64,000 bases of DNA from Bacteroidaceae bacterium (lineage in GTDB: Bacteria; Bacteroidota; Bacteroidia; Bacteroidales; Bacteroidaceae): positions 40,007 to 104,006 of the forward strand of contig JAILQO010000081.1 in NCBI GenBank assembly GCA_024698925.1. Reading direction: 5' to 3'. The stretch's first letter is position 1. Every line of letters begins with the position of its first letter. The translations under genes were made by a program, and so were the position numbers. Below the pieces are notes generated by a model. The model searched no databases. It was given only the letters and a program-made list of their open reading frames with translations, and was not told the DNA's origin. Shown here piece by piece: positions 22,715 to 31,791 of the stretch.

Positions 22715-25700
22715 ATGAAAAGATATTTTGCTATACTATCTCTCATGCTGGGCTTTGTGCTGACAGCCACAGCCCAGACAATCACGGTGACAGGTACGGT
22801 AATCGATGACTTAGGCGAACCTCTGCCCGGTGCCACAGTCATCGTGAAAGATGCCAAAGGCTTGGGTACAACCACAGATATCGATGGTAAGTACTCCATT
22901 AAGGTCGAACAGTACAAGACACTCGTGTTCTCATATATGGGCTTCGAATCTCAGGAGTTCCTCGTGAAGGATCAGAAGGTCATTGACGTTAAGATGGCCG
23001 AGAGTAAAGTCAGCGCGATGGACGAAGTGGTCGTCACTGGTATGCAGGCCCAGAAGAAACTCACGCTGACGGGTGCCATCACCAACGTGAAGATGGAAGA
23101 ACTGAAACACTTCAATACCTCCAACCTCACCAATACCCTCGCCGGTAACGTAGCAGGTGTGATGGCTTATCAGAAGTCCGGTCAGCCCGGTAAGAACACA
23201 TCCGAGTTCTGGATTCGTGGTATCTCCACCTTTGGTGCCAGCTCTTCCGCTTACATCCTCGTGGATGGCTTTGAGCGTGACAACCTCGACGATATCAATA
23301 TTGAGGACATCGAGTCATTCTCCGTCCTCAAGGATGCTTCAGCTACCGCTATCTACGGTAGTAAGGGCGCAAACGGCGTTGTCCTCATCACCACCAAGCA
23401 CGGTAAGGCCGGTAAGGTCAACATCAACGCCAAGGTAGAGACTTCTTATAACACACGTACCATTACGCCTGAGTTCGTGGATGGTTTCCAGTATGCCAGT
23501 TTATTGAATGAGGCCCGTGTGACGCGTAACCTCGGCGTTCTCTATCAGCCCGTTGAGTTGGAGATTATCCGCAACAACCTGGACCCCAACCTCTATCCGA
23601 ATGTCGACTGGCAGGACATCCTGCTCAAAGATGGTGCCATGAGCTACCGTGCCAACCTCAACATCAGTGGCGGTGGTGAGACGGCTCGCTACTATGTCTC
23701 TATGGCGTACACACAAGACGAAGGCATGTATAAGACCGACCAGACGCTGCGCGACAAGTATGATACCAACGCGAACTTCAACCGTTGGAACTATCGCATG
23801 AACGTCGATGTCGATGTCACCAAGACCACCCTTTTGAAGTTTGGTATCAGCGGCAACCTCAACAAACGCAACTCCCCGGGTATCGGCGACGACAAAGTGT
23901 GGGGCCAGATGTTCGGTTACAACCCGCTATATACACCGACCACCTATGTGGCCGAGGATGGCTCTGGAATGGTTTATTATCCTGCCAAGGGCGTTTACAC
24001 AGAACGTGAGGAGAATGGCGAGACCATCTATGAACTGGACGAGAACTATATCAACCCGTGGGTCAGCTCCACACAAACAGGTTATAACACCGAGTGGCAG
24101 AACAACATCCAGACCAACATCACCCTGGAGCAGAACCTCGATTTTATTACGAAAGGCCTGCGCTTCACCGGTCGCTTCGGTTTTGACACCTATAATAATA
24201 ATAGTATTCAGCACCACCGTCTCCCCGCGCTATACAGCGCCCGTTCCCGCAATACCGAGACGGGACTTCTGGATTTCCAGATGGTACAGACGGCACGCGA
24301 TATGACCCAGTCCAGTGCCAACGACGGTTCACGCCGCGAGTTCCTGGATCTCTTGCTTCACTGGGATCGTCAGTTCTGGGATTACCACAACTTTGCCGCC
24401 AACGTGAAGTTCACAGAGGATCAGAATATCAGTACACAGAACCTGGGTACGGATATTAAGAATTCTGTGTCCCGCAAGAACAAGGGCTTGGCTGCTCAGG
24501 TCACTTATAACTTTGCTTCCCGCTATTTCGCTGACTTCAACTTCGGTTACAACGGTTCCGAGAACTTTGCCGACGGCCACCGCTGGGGTTTCTTCCCCGC
24601 ATGGTCAGTGGCTTGGAACATCGGCGAGGAGCCTTGGGTGAAGAACAATGTCAAGTGGTTGGACATGTTCAAGGTTCGCTTCTCCAACGGTCGTGTGGGT
24701 AGTGATGCTACGGGTAGCAGCCGCTTCCCCTATCTCTACACCCTTGAGGCTTCCGGTGACGGTTATACATGGGGCGCTAATGGACAGAACTCTTACGGCT
24801 CTGTTCGCTATCGCCAGGTATCCTCTGACTATGTGACTTGGGAAGTAGCTACGAAGAACGACCTCGGTATTGACCTCGTTCTCTTCAACAACAAGTTCTC
24901 ACTCACCATGGACTACTTCGACGAGGAACGTACCGGTATCTTCCAGGAGCGTCGCTTCCTCCCCACTACCGTAGGTCTTGAGTACTGGGATAGCAATGGC
25001 ATGAACTATCCGAAGGCCAATGTAGGTTCTGTCCGTTCACGCGGTTTCGATGGTAACTTCAGCTACAACGATAAGTTCGGCGATGTCGGTGTCACCGTCC
25101 GTGGTAACATCACCTACAGCAAGAACGAGATTGGAGAGTATGATGAGGAGAATAATGTTTATGCCTATCAGAACCAGCACGGCTACCGTGTCAATCAGGA
25201 GCGCGGTCTTATCGCCCTCGGCCTGTTCAAGGACTACGATGATATCCGCAACTCTCCAACACAAGAGTTCGGCACCGTACAGCCCGGTGATATCAAGTAC
25301 AAGGATGTCAATGGTGACGGCGTCGTCAACGACGGTGACGTTTGTGCCATCGGTGCAACCAGTCGTCCCAGCCTGATTTATGGTCTCGGTTTCACCATCA
25401 CCTATAAAGGCTTTGACTTCAACGTCCACCTCCAGGGTGCCGGCAAGAGCACCTTCCCGACCTATGGTAAGTGCGTATGGGTCTTCAGCGAGAACCAGTG
25501 GGGTAATGTCTTTAAGGGCACCCTTGACAACCGCTGGGTAGATTCTCAGACAGCAGCCCAACTCGGCATCGCTGCCAACGAGGATCCTAACGCGACATAT
25601 CCTCGCCTAAGCTATGGCGGCAATAGCAACAACGACCGCAATTCTACTTTCTGGTTGCGTGACGGTCGCTACCTCCGCCTCAAGAACGTTGATATCGGTT

Positions 25701-25885
25701 ATACGTTGCCCAAGCGCATCGTTAACCGCATCCACTTCCAGAATGTGCGTTTCTATGTCTCCGCCAGCAACCTCTTGTTCCTCTACAAGAAGTTCGACAC
25801 GTGGGATCCCGAATCCCTGCAGCCTCGTGGCGAGGATTATCCTATCACAAAGGCCATCACGGCAGGTTTACAAGTTAATATCTAA
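22715..25885 (+). CDS. susC: SusC-type TonB-dependent outer-membrane transporter
   Basis: 1056 residues: signal peptide ending LTATAQ, a carboxypeptidase-regulatory-like Ig domain (TVIDDLGEPLPGATV, TDIDGKYSI), the TonB box region DEVVVTGM, plug domain with VLKDASATAIYGSKGANGV, and a 22-strand barrel running to the aromatic-poor end AGLQVNI. SusC proteins import oligosaccharides of several sugars across the outer membrane, driven by TonB, with SusD as lid. The susD gene follows after 80 bp that contain a GC-rich hairpin. Substrate is inferred as alpha-manno-oligosaccharide from the GH92 and GH76 genes downstream. Confidence 0.96.
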   Translation: MKRYFAILSLMLGFVLTATAQTITVTGTVIDDLGEPLPGATVIVKDAKGLGTTTDIDGKYSIKVEQYKTLVFSYMGFESQEFLVKDQKVIDVKMAESKVSAMDEVVVTGMQAQKKLTLTGAITNVKMEELKHFNTSNLTNTLAGNVAGVMAYQKSGQPGKNTSEFWIRGISTFGASSSAYILVDGFERDNLDDINIEDIESFSVLKDASATAIYGSKGANGVVLITTKHGKAGKVNINAKVETSYNTRTITPEFVDGFQYASLLNEARVTRNLGVLYQPVELEIIRNNLDPNLYPNVDWQDILLKDGAMSYRANLNISGGGETARYYVSMAYTQDEGMYKTDQTLRDKYDTNANFNRWNYRMNVDVDVTKTTLLKFGISGNLNKRNSPGIGDDKVWGQMFGYNPLYTPTTYVAEDGSGMVYYPAKGVYTEREENGETIYELDENYINPWVSSTQTGYNTEWQNNIQTNITLEQNLDFITKGLRFTGRFGFDTYNNNSIQHHRLPALYSARSRNTETGLLDFQMVQTARDMTQSSANDGSRREFLDLLLHWDRQFWDYHNFAANVKFTEDQNISTQNLGTDIKNSVSRKNKGLAAQVTYNFASRYFADFNFGYNGSENFADGHRWGFFPAWSVAWNIGEEPWVKNNVKWLDMFKVRFSNGRVGSDATGSSRFPYLYTLEASGDGYTWGANGQNSYGSVRYRQVSSDYVTWEVATKNDLGIDLVLFNNKFSLTMDYFDEERTGIFQERRFLPTTVGLEYWDSNGMNYPKANVGSVRSRGFDGNFSYNDKFGDVGVTVRGNITYSKNEIGEYDEENNVYAYQNQHGYRVNQERGLIALGLFKDYDDIRNSPTQEFGTVQPGDIKYKDVNGDGVVNDGDVCAIGATSRPSLIYGLGFTITYKGFDFNVHLQGAGKSTFPTYGKCVWVFSENQWGNVFKGTLDNRWVDSQTAAQLGIAANEDPNATYPRLSYGGNSNNDRNSTFWLRDGRYLRLKNVDIGYTLPKRIVNRIHFQNVRFYVSASNLLFLYKKFDTWDPESLQPRGEDYPITKAITAGLQVNI

Positions 25886-25890
25886 AGACC

Positions 25891-25927
25891 CGTCCCCATC
25901 CTCTCCCTGCGAGGGAGGGGAGAGTGG
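25891..25927. repeat. GC-rich hairpin repeat between susC and susD
   Basis: CTCCCT-GCG-AGGGAG (25903-25917) within CCCATCCTCTCCC...GAGGGAGGGGAGAG. It resembles a dispersed GGGAGGGG-type palindromic repeat I know from Bacteroidota intergenic DNA. A related copy lies inside the susD signal peptide (26002-26040). Confidence 0.65.
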
Positions 25928-25965
25928 ATAAGAACTCATTTGAATAATAATAAAGAATCAACAAT

Positions 25966-28203
25966 ATGAAAACTATAAAGAGTAATATACACAAGTATAT
26001 ACTCCCCTCCTTACTACAAGGGAGGGGCAGGGGAATGGGTCTGCTCCTGGTAGTGACCTTATGCTTAGCAACCTCCTGCACCGACTTGGACAGCGACAAG
26101 TATTTTGGCGATCGCAAGACCCTTGAGAGTGTCTTCACCGATCGTAATCAGGTCAATCAATGGCTTGCTCACGCCTATTCATTCCTCTTGGGATGCAACA
26201 CGGAGGTTGGCTCCAAGGGTGCAACAGGTGCCGATGGCGGCAACTGGAATCCTTTCTGCTTTGCAGATGATATGTATTATGGTGACCGCGACAACACGTT
26301 CGGTGATTCCAAGGATGGCGATTACGCCAATTACAACTCTTTCCGCGAAGGTAACTACACAGAGGCTGTTGGCCAGAATTCTTGGGTGCGTTGCTATCAG
26401 GGCATCTATCAGGCCAGCATCTTCATCCACAATATTGATATGAACACGGACCTCAGTCCGAAGAACCGTATCGATATGAAGGGGCAGGCTCGCTTCATCC
26501 GTGCCTACTACTACTGGCTGTTGCTCCGTAAGTTCGGTCCTATACCCATCATGGCAGACGAGGGTGCCGACTACACGCTTGAGTATGATGAACTGGCCAC
26601 GCCGCGTAGCACTTACGAGGAATGCGCACAGTATATCGCCGGCCAGATGGAACAGGCTGCTCGGGAGATTCAATATGATGTCCGCTCTGAAGAAGATGTC
26701 GCCCGTCCCACTCGTGGCGCTTGCCTTGCGACACGAGCCATCGTCTACATGTACGCTGCCAGTCCGTTGGCCAACGGACAGCTCCAGAATGGTCATCATC
26801 CGGCCAATGTAACGGACGATATTGCTAAAGCTATGAAGAACTTTGATGGCACGCAGCTTCTCTCCCTTACCTATGATGAGTCAAAGTGGGCTCGTGCAGC
26901 AGCCGCTTGTAAGGATGTGATGGATTTGGGTATCTATGACCTCTTCACAGTAGGCCGTCATGATTCTCCTACCGATGGCTATCCTGCTACGGTGGAACCA
27001 GACAATGATCCCGTATTCTCTGTCAATGACTGGCCCAACGGTTGGAAGAACATTGACCCCTATCTTTCCTATCGCGACCTGTTCAACGGTACGGCCGGTA
27101 CGACCCACGATGGTAATCCCGAGTTGATCTTCACCCGTGGCAGCAATGGTATCAACAACCATGATAATAGTGTCGGTTCCTTGGTACTTCACTCCATGCC
27201 ACTCTCGCTGCGTGGCTGGAACACTCACGGCATGACGCAGAAGATGGTCGACACCTATTATATGAAGGACGGTACCGATGTACCCGGTATGTACAAGGAA
27301 TGGCGCACTCCGGGGCCCGTCACCGTGGATAACCCAGGAAATGATAACCCACGTGCTACCGGTTATCTGACCCGTGCAGAGGTCACCTCCAATACCTATC
27401 CGGAGATTCTCGGCTCCCCGATTGTCTCAACGGGCCGAGCACAGCGTCAGGCTGTACACCATCAGTATGCAGGCCGCGAGCCGCGTTTCTACGCTTCTGT
27501 TGCTTATAACGGCACCATTTGGGATTGCACCTCCAACACCGAGAATGCCACTGAACAGAATATTCAGGTCTTCTACTGGCGTGATTGCGTTGATGGTTAC
27601 AAGAACTCCTTCTCATATCTCCGCACAGGTATCGGTATCAAGAAGTACTATCATCCCGAAGACTGGATCAACGAGCAGAGCAGCTATGCTCATATCCACG
27701 AGAAGTGTGAGCCTACCATCCGCTATGCTGACATCCTGCTGATGTATGCTGAGGCCCTGAATGAGCTGACGCAGGCTCACAATGTCACCACGTGGGAAGG
27801 CACACCCATCACCGTTTCCCGTGACCTCAACGAGATAAAGAAGGGTATTCAGCCCATTCGTATTCGTGCCGGTTTGCATGACTACACAGCTGCCGAGTAT
27901 GGTGATGTCGATGTCCTTCGTGCAAAGATCAAGCGTGAGCGCATGATTGAGTTCATGGGCGAGGGCAAGCGTTACTTCGACCTCCGTCGTTGGATGGATG
28001 CTCCCATTGAGGAGAACAAGCGTATCTACGGCCTCAATGTCTTCATGACTTCAGCCAACAAAGAGGAGTTCATGGAGGTCATTCCCGTGTATAACCTCTC
28101 CGCTACGTTCTCAGATAAGATGTACTTCTGGCCGATCTCTCACACCGACCTCAAGCGTAACAAGAATCTGACACAGAACCCAGGCTGGACGTATAATGAT
28201 TAA
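25966..28203 (+). CDS. susD: SusD-type glycan-binding outer-membrane lipoprotein
   Basis: 745 residues, RagB/SusD family: tetratricopeptide-rich core with GQARFIRAYYYWLLLRKFGPIPI, YADILLMYAEALNE and a C-terminal IKRERMIEFMGEGKRYFDLRRW. The lipobox is LATSC with Cys38. The N-terminus is odd: the first 24 residues (IHKYILPSLLQGRGRGMG) are encoded by a palindromic GC-rich repeat, and a normal short signal peptide would begin at the second in-frame ATG at 26035 (MGLLLVVTLCLATSC). Either start gives a lipoprotein. It acts as the lid that binds glycan over SusC. The length is greater than the usual 500-650 residues, which is common in mannan PULs. Confidence 0.95.
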   Translation: MKTIKSNIHKYILPSLLQGRGRGMGLLLVVTLCLATSCTDLDSDKYFGDRKTLESVFTDRNQVNQWLAHAYSFLLGCNTEVGSKGATGADGGNWNPFCFADDMYYGDRDNTFGDSKDGDYANYNSFREGNYTEAVGQNSWVRCYQGIYQASIFIHNIDMNTDLSPKNRIDMKGQARFIRAYYYWLLLRKFGPIPIMADEGADYTLEYDELATPRSTYEECAQYIAGQMEQAAREIQYDVRSEEDVARPTRGACLATRAIVYMYAASPLANGQLQNGHHPANVTDDIAKAMKNFDGTQLLSLTYDESKWARAAAACKDVMDLGIYDLFTVGRHDSPTDGYPATVEPDNDPVFSVNDWPNGWKNIDPYLSYRDLFNGTAGTTHDGNPELIFTRGSNGINNHDNSVGSLVLHSMPLSLRGWNTHGMTQKMVDTYYMKDGTDVPGMYKEWRTPGPVTVDNPGNDNPRATGYLTRAEVTSNTYPEILGSPIVSTGRAQRQAVHHQYAGREPRFYASVAYNGTIWDCTSNTENATEQNIQVFYWRDCVDGYKNSFSYLRTGIGIKKYYHPEDWINEQSSYAHIHEKCEPTIRYADILLMYAEALNELTQAHNVTTWEGTPITVSRDLNEIKKGIQPIRIRAGLHDYTAAEYGDVDVLRAKIKRERMIEFMGEGKRYFDLRRWMDAPIEENKRIYGLNVFMTSANKEEFMEVIPVYNLSATFSDKMYFWPISHTDLKRNKNLTQNPGWTYND
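26002..26040. repeat. Palindromic repeat inside the susD signal-peptide region
   Basis: CCCCTCCTT (26004-26012) and AAGGGAGGGG (26018-26027), 5-nt loop, then CAGGGGAATGGG. It is the same repeat type as at 25891-25927 and is translated as PSLLQGRGRGMG. Confidence 0.65.
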
Positions 28204-28248
28204 TTCATCATTTACAATTCACAGTTGAACTTAGAACTATTGACGATT

Positions 28249-29331
28249 ATGAAACGATATATTTTCAACATGTTAATGCTCGCTGGCATCGCGGTTTCCG
28301 GTTTTTCTCTGGTTGCCTGCAATGATGAGTGGACCGAAGAACAATATGAGCATTATATCAGCTTCAAGGCTCCCTTGAACGATAATGGTGTTACAGCCAT
28401 CTATGTCCCCTATACCCGCAAAGATGCGAATGGTAATCCGACTTATGGCGTGAATGGTATCTCCCACTATGAACTCCCCGTGCTGGTAAGCGGTACGACG
28501 GACAACGATAAGGATCTGCTGGTGCAACTCGGTCACAGCGATACACTGGCACAGCTCAACTATGAGCGCTTCGGTAATCCTGCCTATCGTGCTGATATCG
28601 TAGACCTCTATTATAAGGATATGGACGATCACACCGCCAATCCCACAGCGCCTACCGCTACCTATCCTTCCTACATCAGTATTCCCAAAGGTCAGAACCT
28701 TTCGCTGCTGAAGATTAACTTCGATTTCCGCGGCGTGGATATGGTGGATAAATGGGTGCTGCCCATCGAGATTAAGCCCGGCGAGGGATATCAGGCTCAC
28801 CCCCGTAAGAATTACGCCAAGGCGATGCTTCGCGTTTATCCCTACAATGACTACTCCGGCAACTATAGCGCCACGACCTTGACGCTGTCCAATGTGTTGG
28901 CACCAGGTGCAGCCACAGGTATGGAGACCGCTCGTGCCTATGTGGCCGATGAGAACACAGTCTTCTTTTATGCCGGTAATATTGATGAGTCGCGCGTCGA
29001 TCGCCAGCTCTATAAGATTTTCTTCCGCTTCGTACCCTCTGCAACGAATGTTAACTCCGGTACTGTTGTCCTCTCTTCTGACAATGCCGCCAACAACCTC
29101 TTCGCAGATAACTCCACGGGAACTACTTCGTATGAGATCTACGAGCAGCGTGACGATGTGAAGCCTTGGCTGATGCACCACTACGTTATCATCAAGGGTA
29201 TCAACTACAACTTCACAGACTATACCTCTGCGCCCACGAATCCGATGGGATACAACGTGAAGGGCACCTTGACGCTCGAGCGTCAGCTCAACACGCAGAT
29301 CCCGGACGAGGATCAGGCCATTCAATGGTAA
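28249..29331 (+). CDS. SusE-position surface lipoprotein (DUF4973/DUF1735-like)
   Basis: 360 residues from the ATG before MKRYIFNMLMLAG; the frame is open from a TTG further up but the type II signal peptide (lipobox SLVAC) fixes this start. After CNDEWTEEQYEHYISFKA the protein has beta-sandwich-like repeats and ends with a domain containing SGNYSATTLTL. Lipoproteins of this kind directly after susD bind the target glycan at the cell surface. The family name is from the general pattern (short C-DEW start, two Ig-like domains) rather than from a diagnostic motif. It lies between susD (45 bp) and the GH92 gene, which has an additional promoter element in the 95-bp gap. Confidence 0.72.
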   Translation: MKRYIFNMLMLAGIAVSGFSLVACNDEWTEEQYEHYISFKAPLNDNGVTAIYVPYTRKDANGNPTYGVNGISHYELPVLVSGTTDNDKDLLVQLGHSDTLAQLNYERFGNPAYRADIVDLYYKDMDDHTANPTAPTATYPSYISIPKGQNLSLLKINFDFRGVDMVDKWVLPIEIKPGEGYQAHPRKNYAKAMLRVYPYNDYSGNYSATTLTLSNVLAPGAATGMETARAYVADENTVFFYAGNIDESRVDRQLYKIFFRFVPSATNVNSGTVVLSSDNAANNLFADNSTGTTSYEIYEQRDDVKPWLMHHYVIIKGINYNFTDYTSAPTNPMGYNVKGTLTLERQLNTQIPDEDQAIQW

Positions 29332-29337
29332 AGATTG

Positions 29338-29522
29338 AAGAAATATTAAATAATAAATGATAAATAATAAATACTGATTATTAGTTGTAATTTTGCACAC
29401 GAATAAAAAAAGAAGGTACAAATCATATGATTACACGCTCTAAGAACATGACGATTGCGTCACAGGTTTTGCCCTTGCGCAAGAAATCCTATCTATTATT
29501 TATCATTTGTTATTTAGTATTT
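29338..29522. repeat. 29-bp AT-rich inverted repeat pair spanning the GH92 start
   Basis: 29338-29366 and 29494-29522 are reverse complements with two mismatches in 29. The left arm is intergenic (AAATATTAAATAATAAATG...); the right arm encodes the hydrophobic core YLLFIICYLVF of the GH92 signal peptide. Confidence 0.75.
29388..29395 (+). promoter_or_regulatory. -7 element (TAATTTTG) before GH92
   Basis: TAATTTTGC matches TAnnTTTG, 31 nt before the ATG at 29427. It suggests an internal promoter that can express GH92 and GH76 apart from the susCD part. Confidence 0.55.
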
Positions 29523-31778
29523 CCATTCAGCGGCTATGCCGCTGAATGTGTTGACTACGTTTCCACACTCGTGGGCACGATGTCCAAGCACTCCCTGTCC
29601 ACAGGTAACACTTATCCCGCTGTGGCGATGCCTTGGGGAATGAACTTCTGGACGCCGCAGACCGGTCGTATGGGCGATGGCTGGTGCTACGTCTATACCG
29701 AGGATAAGTTGCGTGGTATCAAGCAGACTCATCAGCCCTCGCCGTGGATTAACGACTACGGACAGTTCGCCATCATGCCAACGACCCGCACCGTCTTCAA
29801 GGAGGACGACCGCGCCTCATGGTTCTCCCACAAGGCCGAGGTGGCAACACCATATTATTATAAGGTGTATCTTGCCGACTGGGATGTGGTGGCTGAATTG
29901 GCCCCCACGGAGCGTGCTGCGCTCATGCAACTGACCTATCCCGAGACAGATGAGGCCCGCCTCGTCGTGGATCCTTTTGACAAAGGTTCCTACGTCTGCA
30001 TCGATGCCCAGCAACGTCGTCTCATGGGTTATACTTCCAAGAATTCGGGTGGTGTGCCTGACGGCTTCAAGAACTATTTCATCATTGAGTTCTCTCATCC
30101 TATCTCCTATGTGGCTACCGCTGATGGCGACAAGTTGCAGGAGGGACGTGCGGAACTCAAGGCTAATCATGCCACAGCCGTAGTGGGCTTCCCCACCTTG
30201 AAGCGTGGAGAGAAGGTAACGCTTCGCATCGCCTCCTCCTTCATCAGCTTTGAACAGGCCGCACGCAACCTGCAAGAGCTTGGCAACCGCTCCTTCGAGG
30301 AGGTAAAGGCTGCAGGCCGCAACCGCTGGAACGAGGTGCTGGGGCGAATAGAGGTGGAAGATGCTAACATCGATCATCTCCGCACGTTCTACAGCTGCCT
30401 CTATCGTTCAGTCCTCTTCCCCCGTGCATTTTTTGAGTATGGAGCCGATGGACAGCCCATCCACTACAGTCCTCACACGGGTGAGGTCTGCTCAGGCCGT
30501 TATTTCACGGATACCGGCTTCTGGGACACCTTCCGCTGCCTCTTCCCGCTCCTGAATCTTGTCTATCCTGAGATGAACGAGCAGATGCAGGAAGGCCTTG
30601 TGAATTGCTTCAAGGAGAGTGGCTTCCTGCCCGAATGGGCCAGCCCGGGCCATCGTGGCTGCATGGTAGGCAACAACTCAGCTTCCGTCGTAGCTGATGC
30701 CTTCCTGAAGAATCAGGCTACAGGCTTTACCAACTATGACATCGAGGCCCTTTGGCAGGCTGTCGTACATGGTGCCAACGCCGTTCATCCTCAAGTCGGT
30801 TCTACCGGCCGTATGGGCTTTGAATACTACAATAAGTTAGGCTATGTCCCCTACGATGTGGACATCCGCGAGAACGTGGCCCGCACGTTGGAGTATGCTT
30901 ACGATGACTGGTGCATCTACCAGCTGGGTAAGAAACTGGGCAAGTCGGAGAAGGAACTGAAGCCTTTCCGCGAACACGCCCTCAATTACCAGAAAGTCTT
31001 CGATCCAGAGACGAAGCTGATGCGTGGACGCAACAAGGACGGTAAGTTCCAGACACCCTATAATCCGCTGAAGTGGGGCGATGCCTTCACCGAGGGTAAC
31101 GGCTGGCACTACACGTGGTCCGTTTTCCATGACCCCGAAGGACTGATTCGCCTCATGGGTGGAAAGAATGTCTTCGTGGCGATGCTCGACTCCGTATTCA
31201 ATGTTCCGCCCCTCTTCGATGAGAGCTACTATGGGGGCGTCATTCATGAGATTCGCGAGATGCAGATTATGAATATGGGTAACTACGCCCACGGCAACCA
31301 GCCCATTCAGCACATGATCTATCTCTATGACTGGGCTGGTGAGCCCTGGAAGGCCCAGCAGCGTGTCCGCGAGGTCATGGACAAGTTCTATACCCCGCTG
31401 CCCGATGGTTATTGCGGCGACGAGGATAATGGGCAGACCTCTGCCTGGTACGTCTTCTCCGCCCTTGGCTTCTATCCCGTCTGTCCAGGCTCGGGCGAAT
31501 ATGCACTTGGTACGCCGTATTTCAATAAGGTGACGGTCCACTTGCCGGCTACTAAGGCTGCTGGCCTCAAGCAACCTCGTGATCTCGTCATCGAGGCCAA
31601 TGGCGTTCAGAACCCCTATATCCAGCAGATGTCCGTCAATGGTCAGCCCTATTACCTCAATTACCTTCGTCACGACGACTTGCTCCGTGGCGGACGTATC
31701 AGCTACGACCTCGGCGCACAGCCCAATCGCCAGCGTGGCATCAATGCTGAGGCTGCGCCGTATAGCTTTAGTAAATAA
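29427..31778 (+). CDS. GH92 alpha-mannosidase
   Basis: 783 residues. Signal peptide ends FSGYAA. Family motifs: STGNTYPAVAMPWGMNFW, GNNSASVVADAF, EGNGWHYTW with E556 and CGDEDNGQTSAWYVFSALGFYPVCPG with D665 and D667. These stand in for E533, D642 and D644 of the characterised Bacteroides enzyme BT3990, with a constant offset of 23, so a full calcium-dependent inverting exo-alpha-mannosidase site is present. The enzyme removes alpha-1,2- or alpha-1,3-linked mannose side chains. A downstream ATG (29448) is an alternative start. The signal-peptide coding DNA includes one arm of an AT-rich repeat and a perfect 11-bp hairpin. Confidence 0.95.
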   Translation: MITRSKNMTIASQVLPLRKKSYLLFIICYLVFPFSGYAAECVDYVSTLVGTMSKHSLSTGNTYPAVAMPWGMNFWTPQTGRMGDGWCYVYTEDKLRGIKQTHQPSPWINDYGQFAIMPTTRTVFKEDDRASWFSHKAEVATPYYYKVYLADWDVVAELAPTERAALMQLTYPETDEARLVVDPFDKGSYVCIDAQQRRLMGYTSKNSGGVPDGFKNYFIIEFSHPISYVATADGDKLQEGRAELKANHATAVVGFPTLKRGEKVTLRIASSFISFEQAARNLQELGNRSFEEVKAAGRNRWNEVLGRIEVEDANIDHLRTFYSCLYRSVLFPRAFFEYGADGQPIHYSPHTGEVCSGRYFTDTGFWDTFRCLFPLLNLVYPEMNEQMQEGLVNCFKESGFLPEWASPGHRGCMVGNNSASVVADAFLKNQATGFTNYDIEALWQAVVHGANAVHPQVGSTGRMGFEYYNKLGYVPYDVDIRENVARTLEYAYDDWCIYQLGKKLGKSEKELKPFREHALNYQKVFDPETKLMRGRNKDGKFQTPYNPLKWGDAFTEGNGWHYTWSVFHDPEGLIRLMGGKNVFVAMLDSVFNVPPLFDESYYGGVIHEIREMQIMNMGNYAHGNQPIQHMIYLYDWAGEPWKAQQRVREVMDKFYTPLPDGYCGDEDNGQTSAWYVFSALGFYPVCPGSGEYALGTPYFNKVTVHLPATKAAGLKQPRDLVIEANGVQNPYIQQMSVNGQPYYLNYLRHDDLLRGGRISYDLGAQPNRQRGINAEAAPYSFSK
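29524..29548. repeat. Perfect 11-bp hairpin in early GH92 coding sequence
   Basis: CATTCAGCGGC-TAT-GCCGCTGAATG: 11 perfect pairs and a 3-nt loop, about 100 nt into the coding region at the signal-peptide cleavage site (FSGYAAEC). It directly follows the AT-rich repeat arm. Confidence 0.85.
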
Positions 31779-31791
31779 GTCCCCCAATAAT

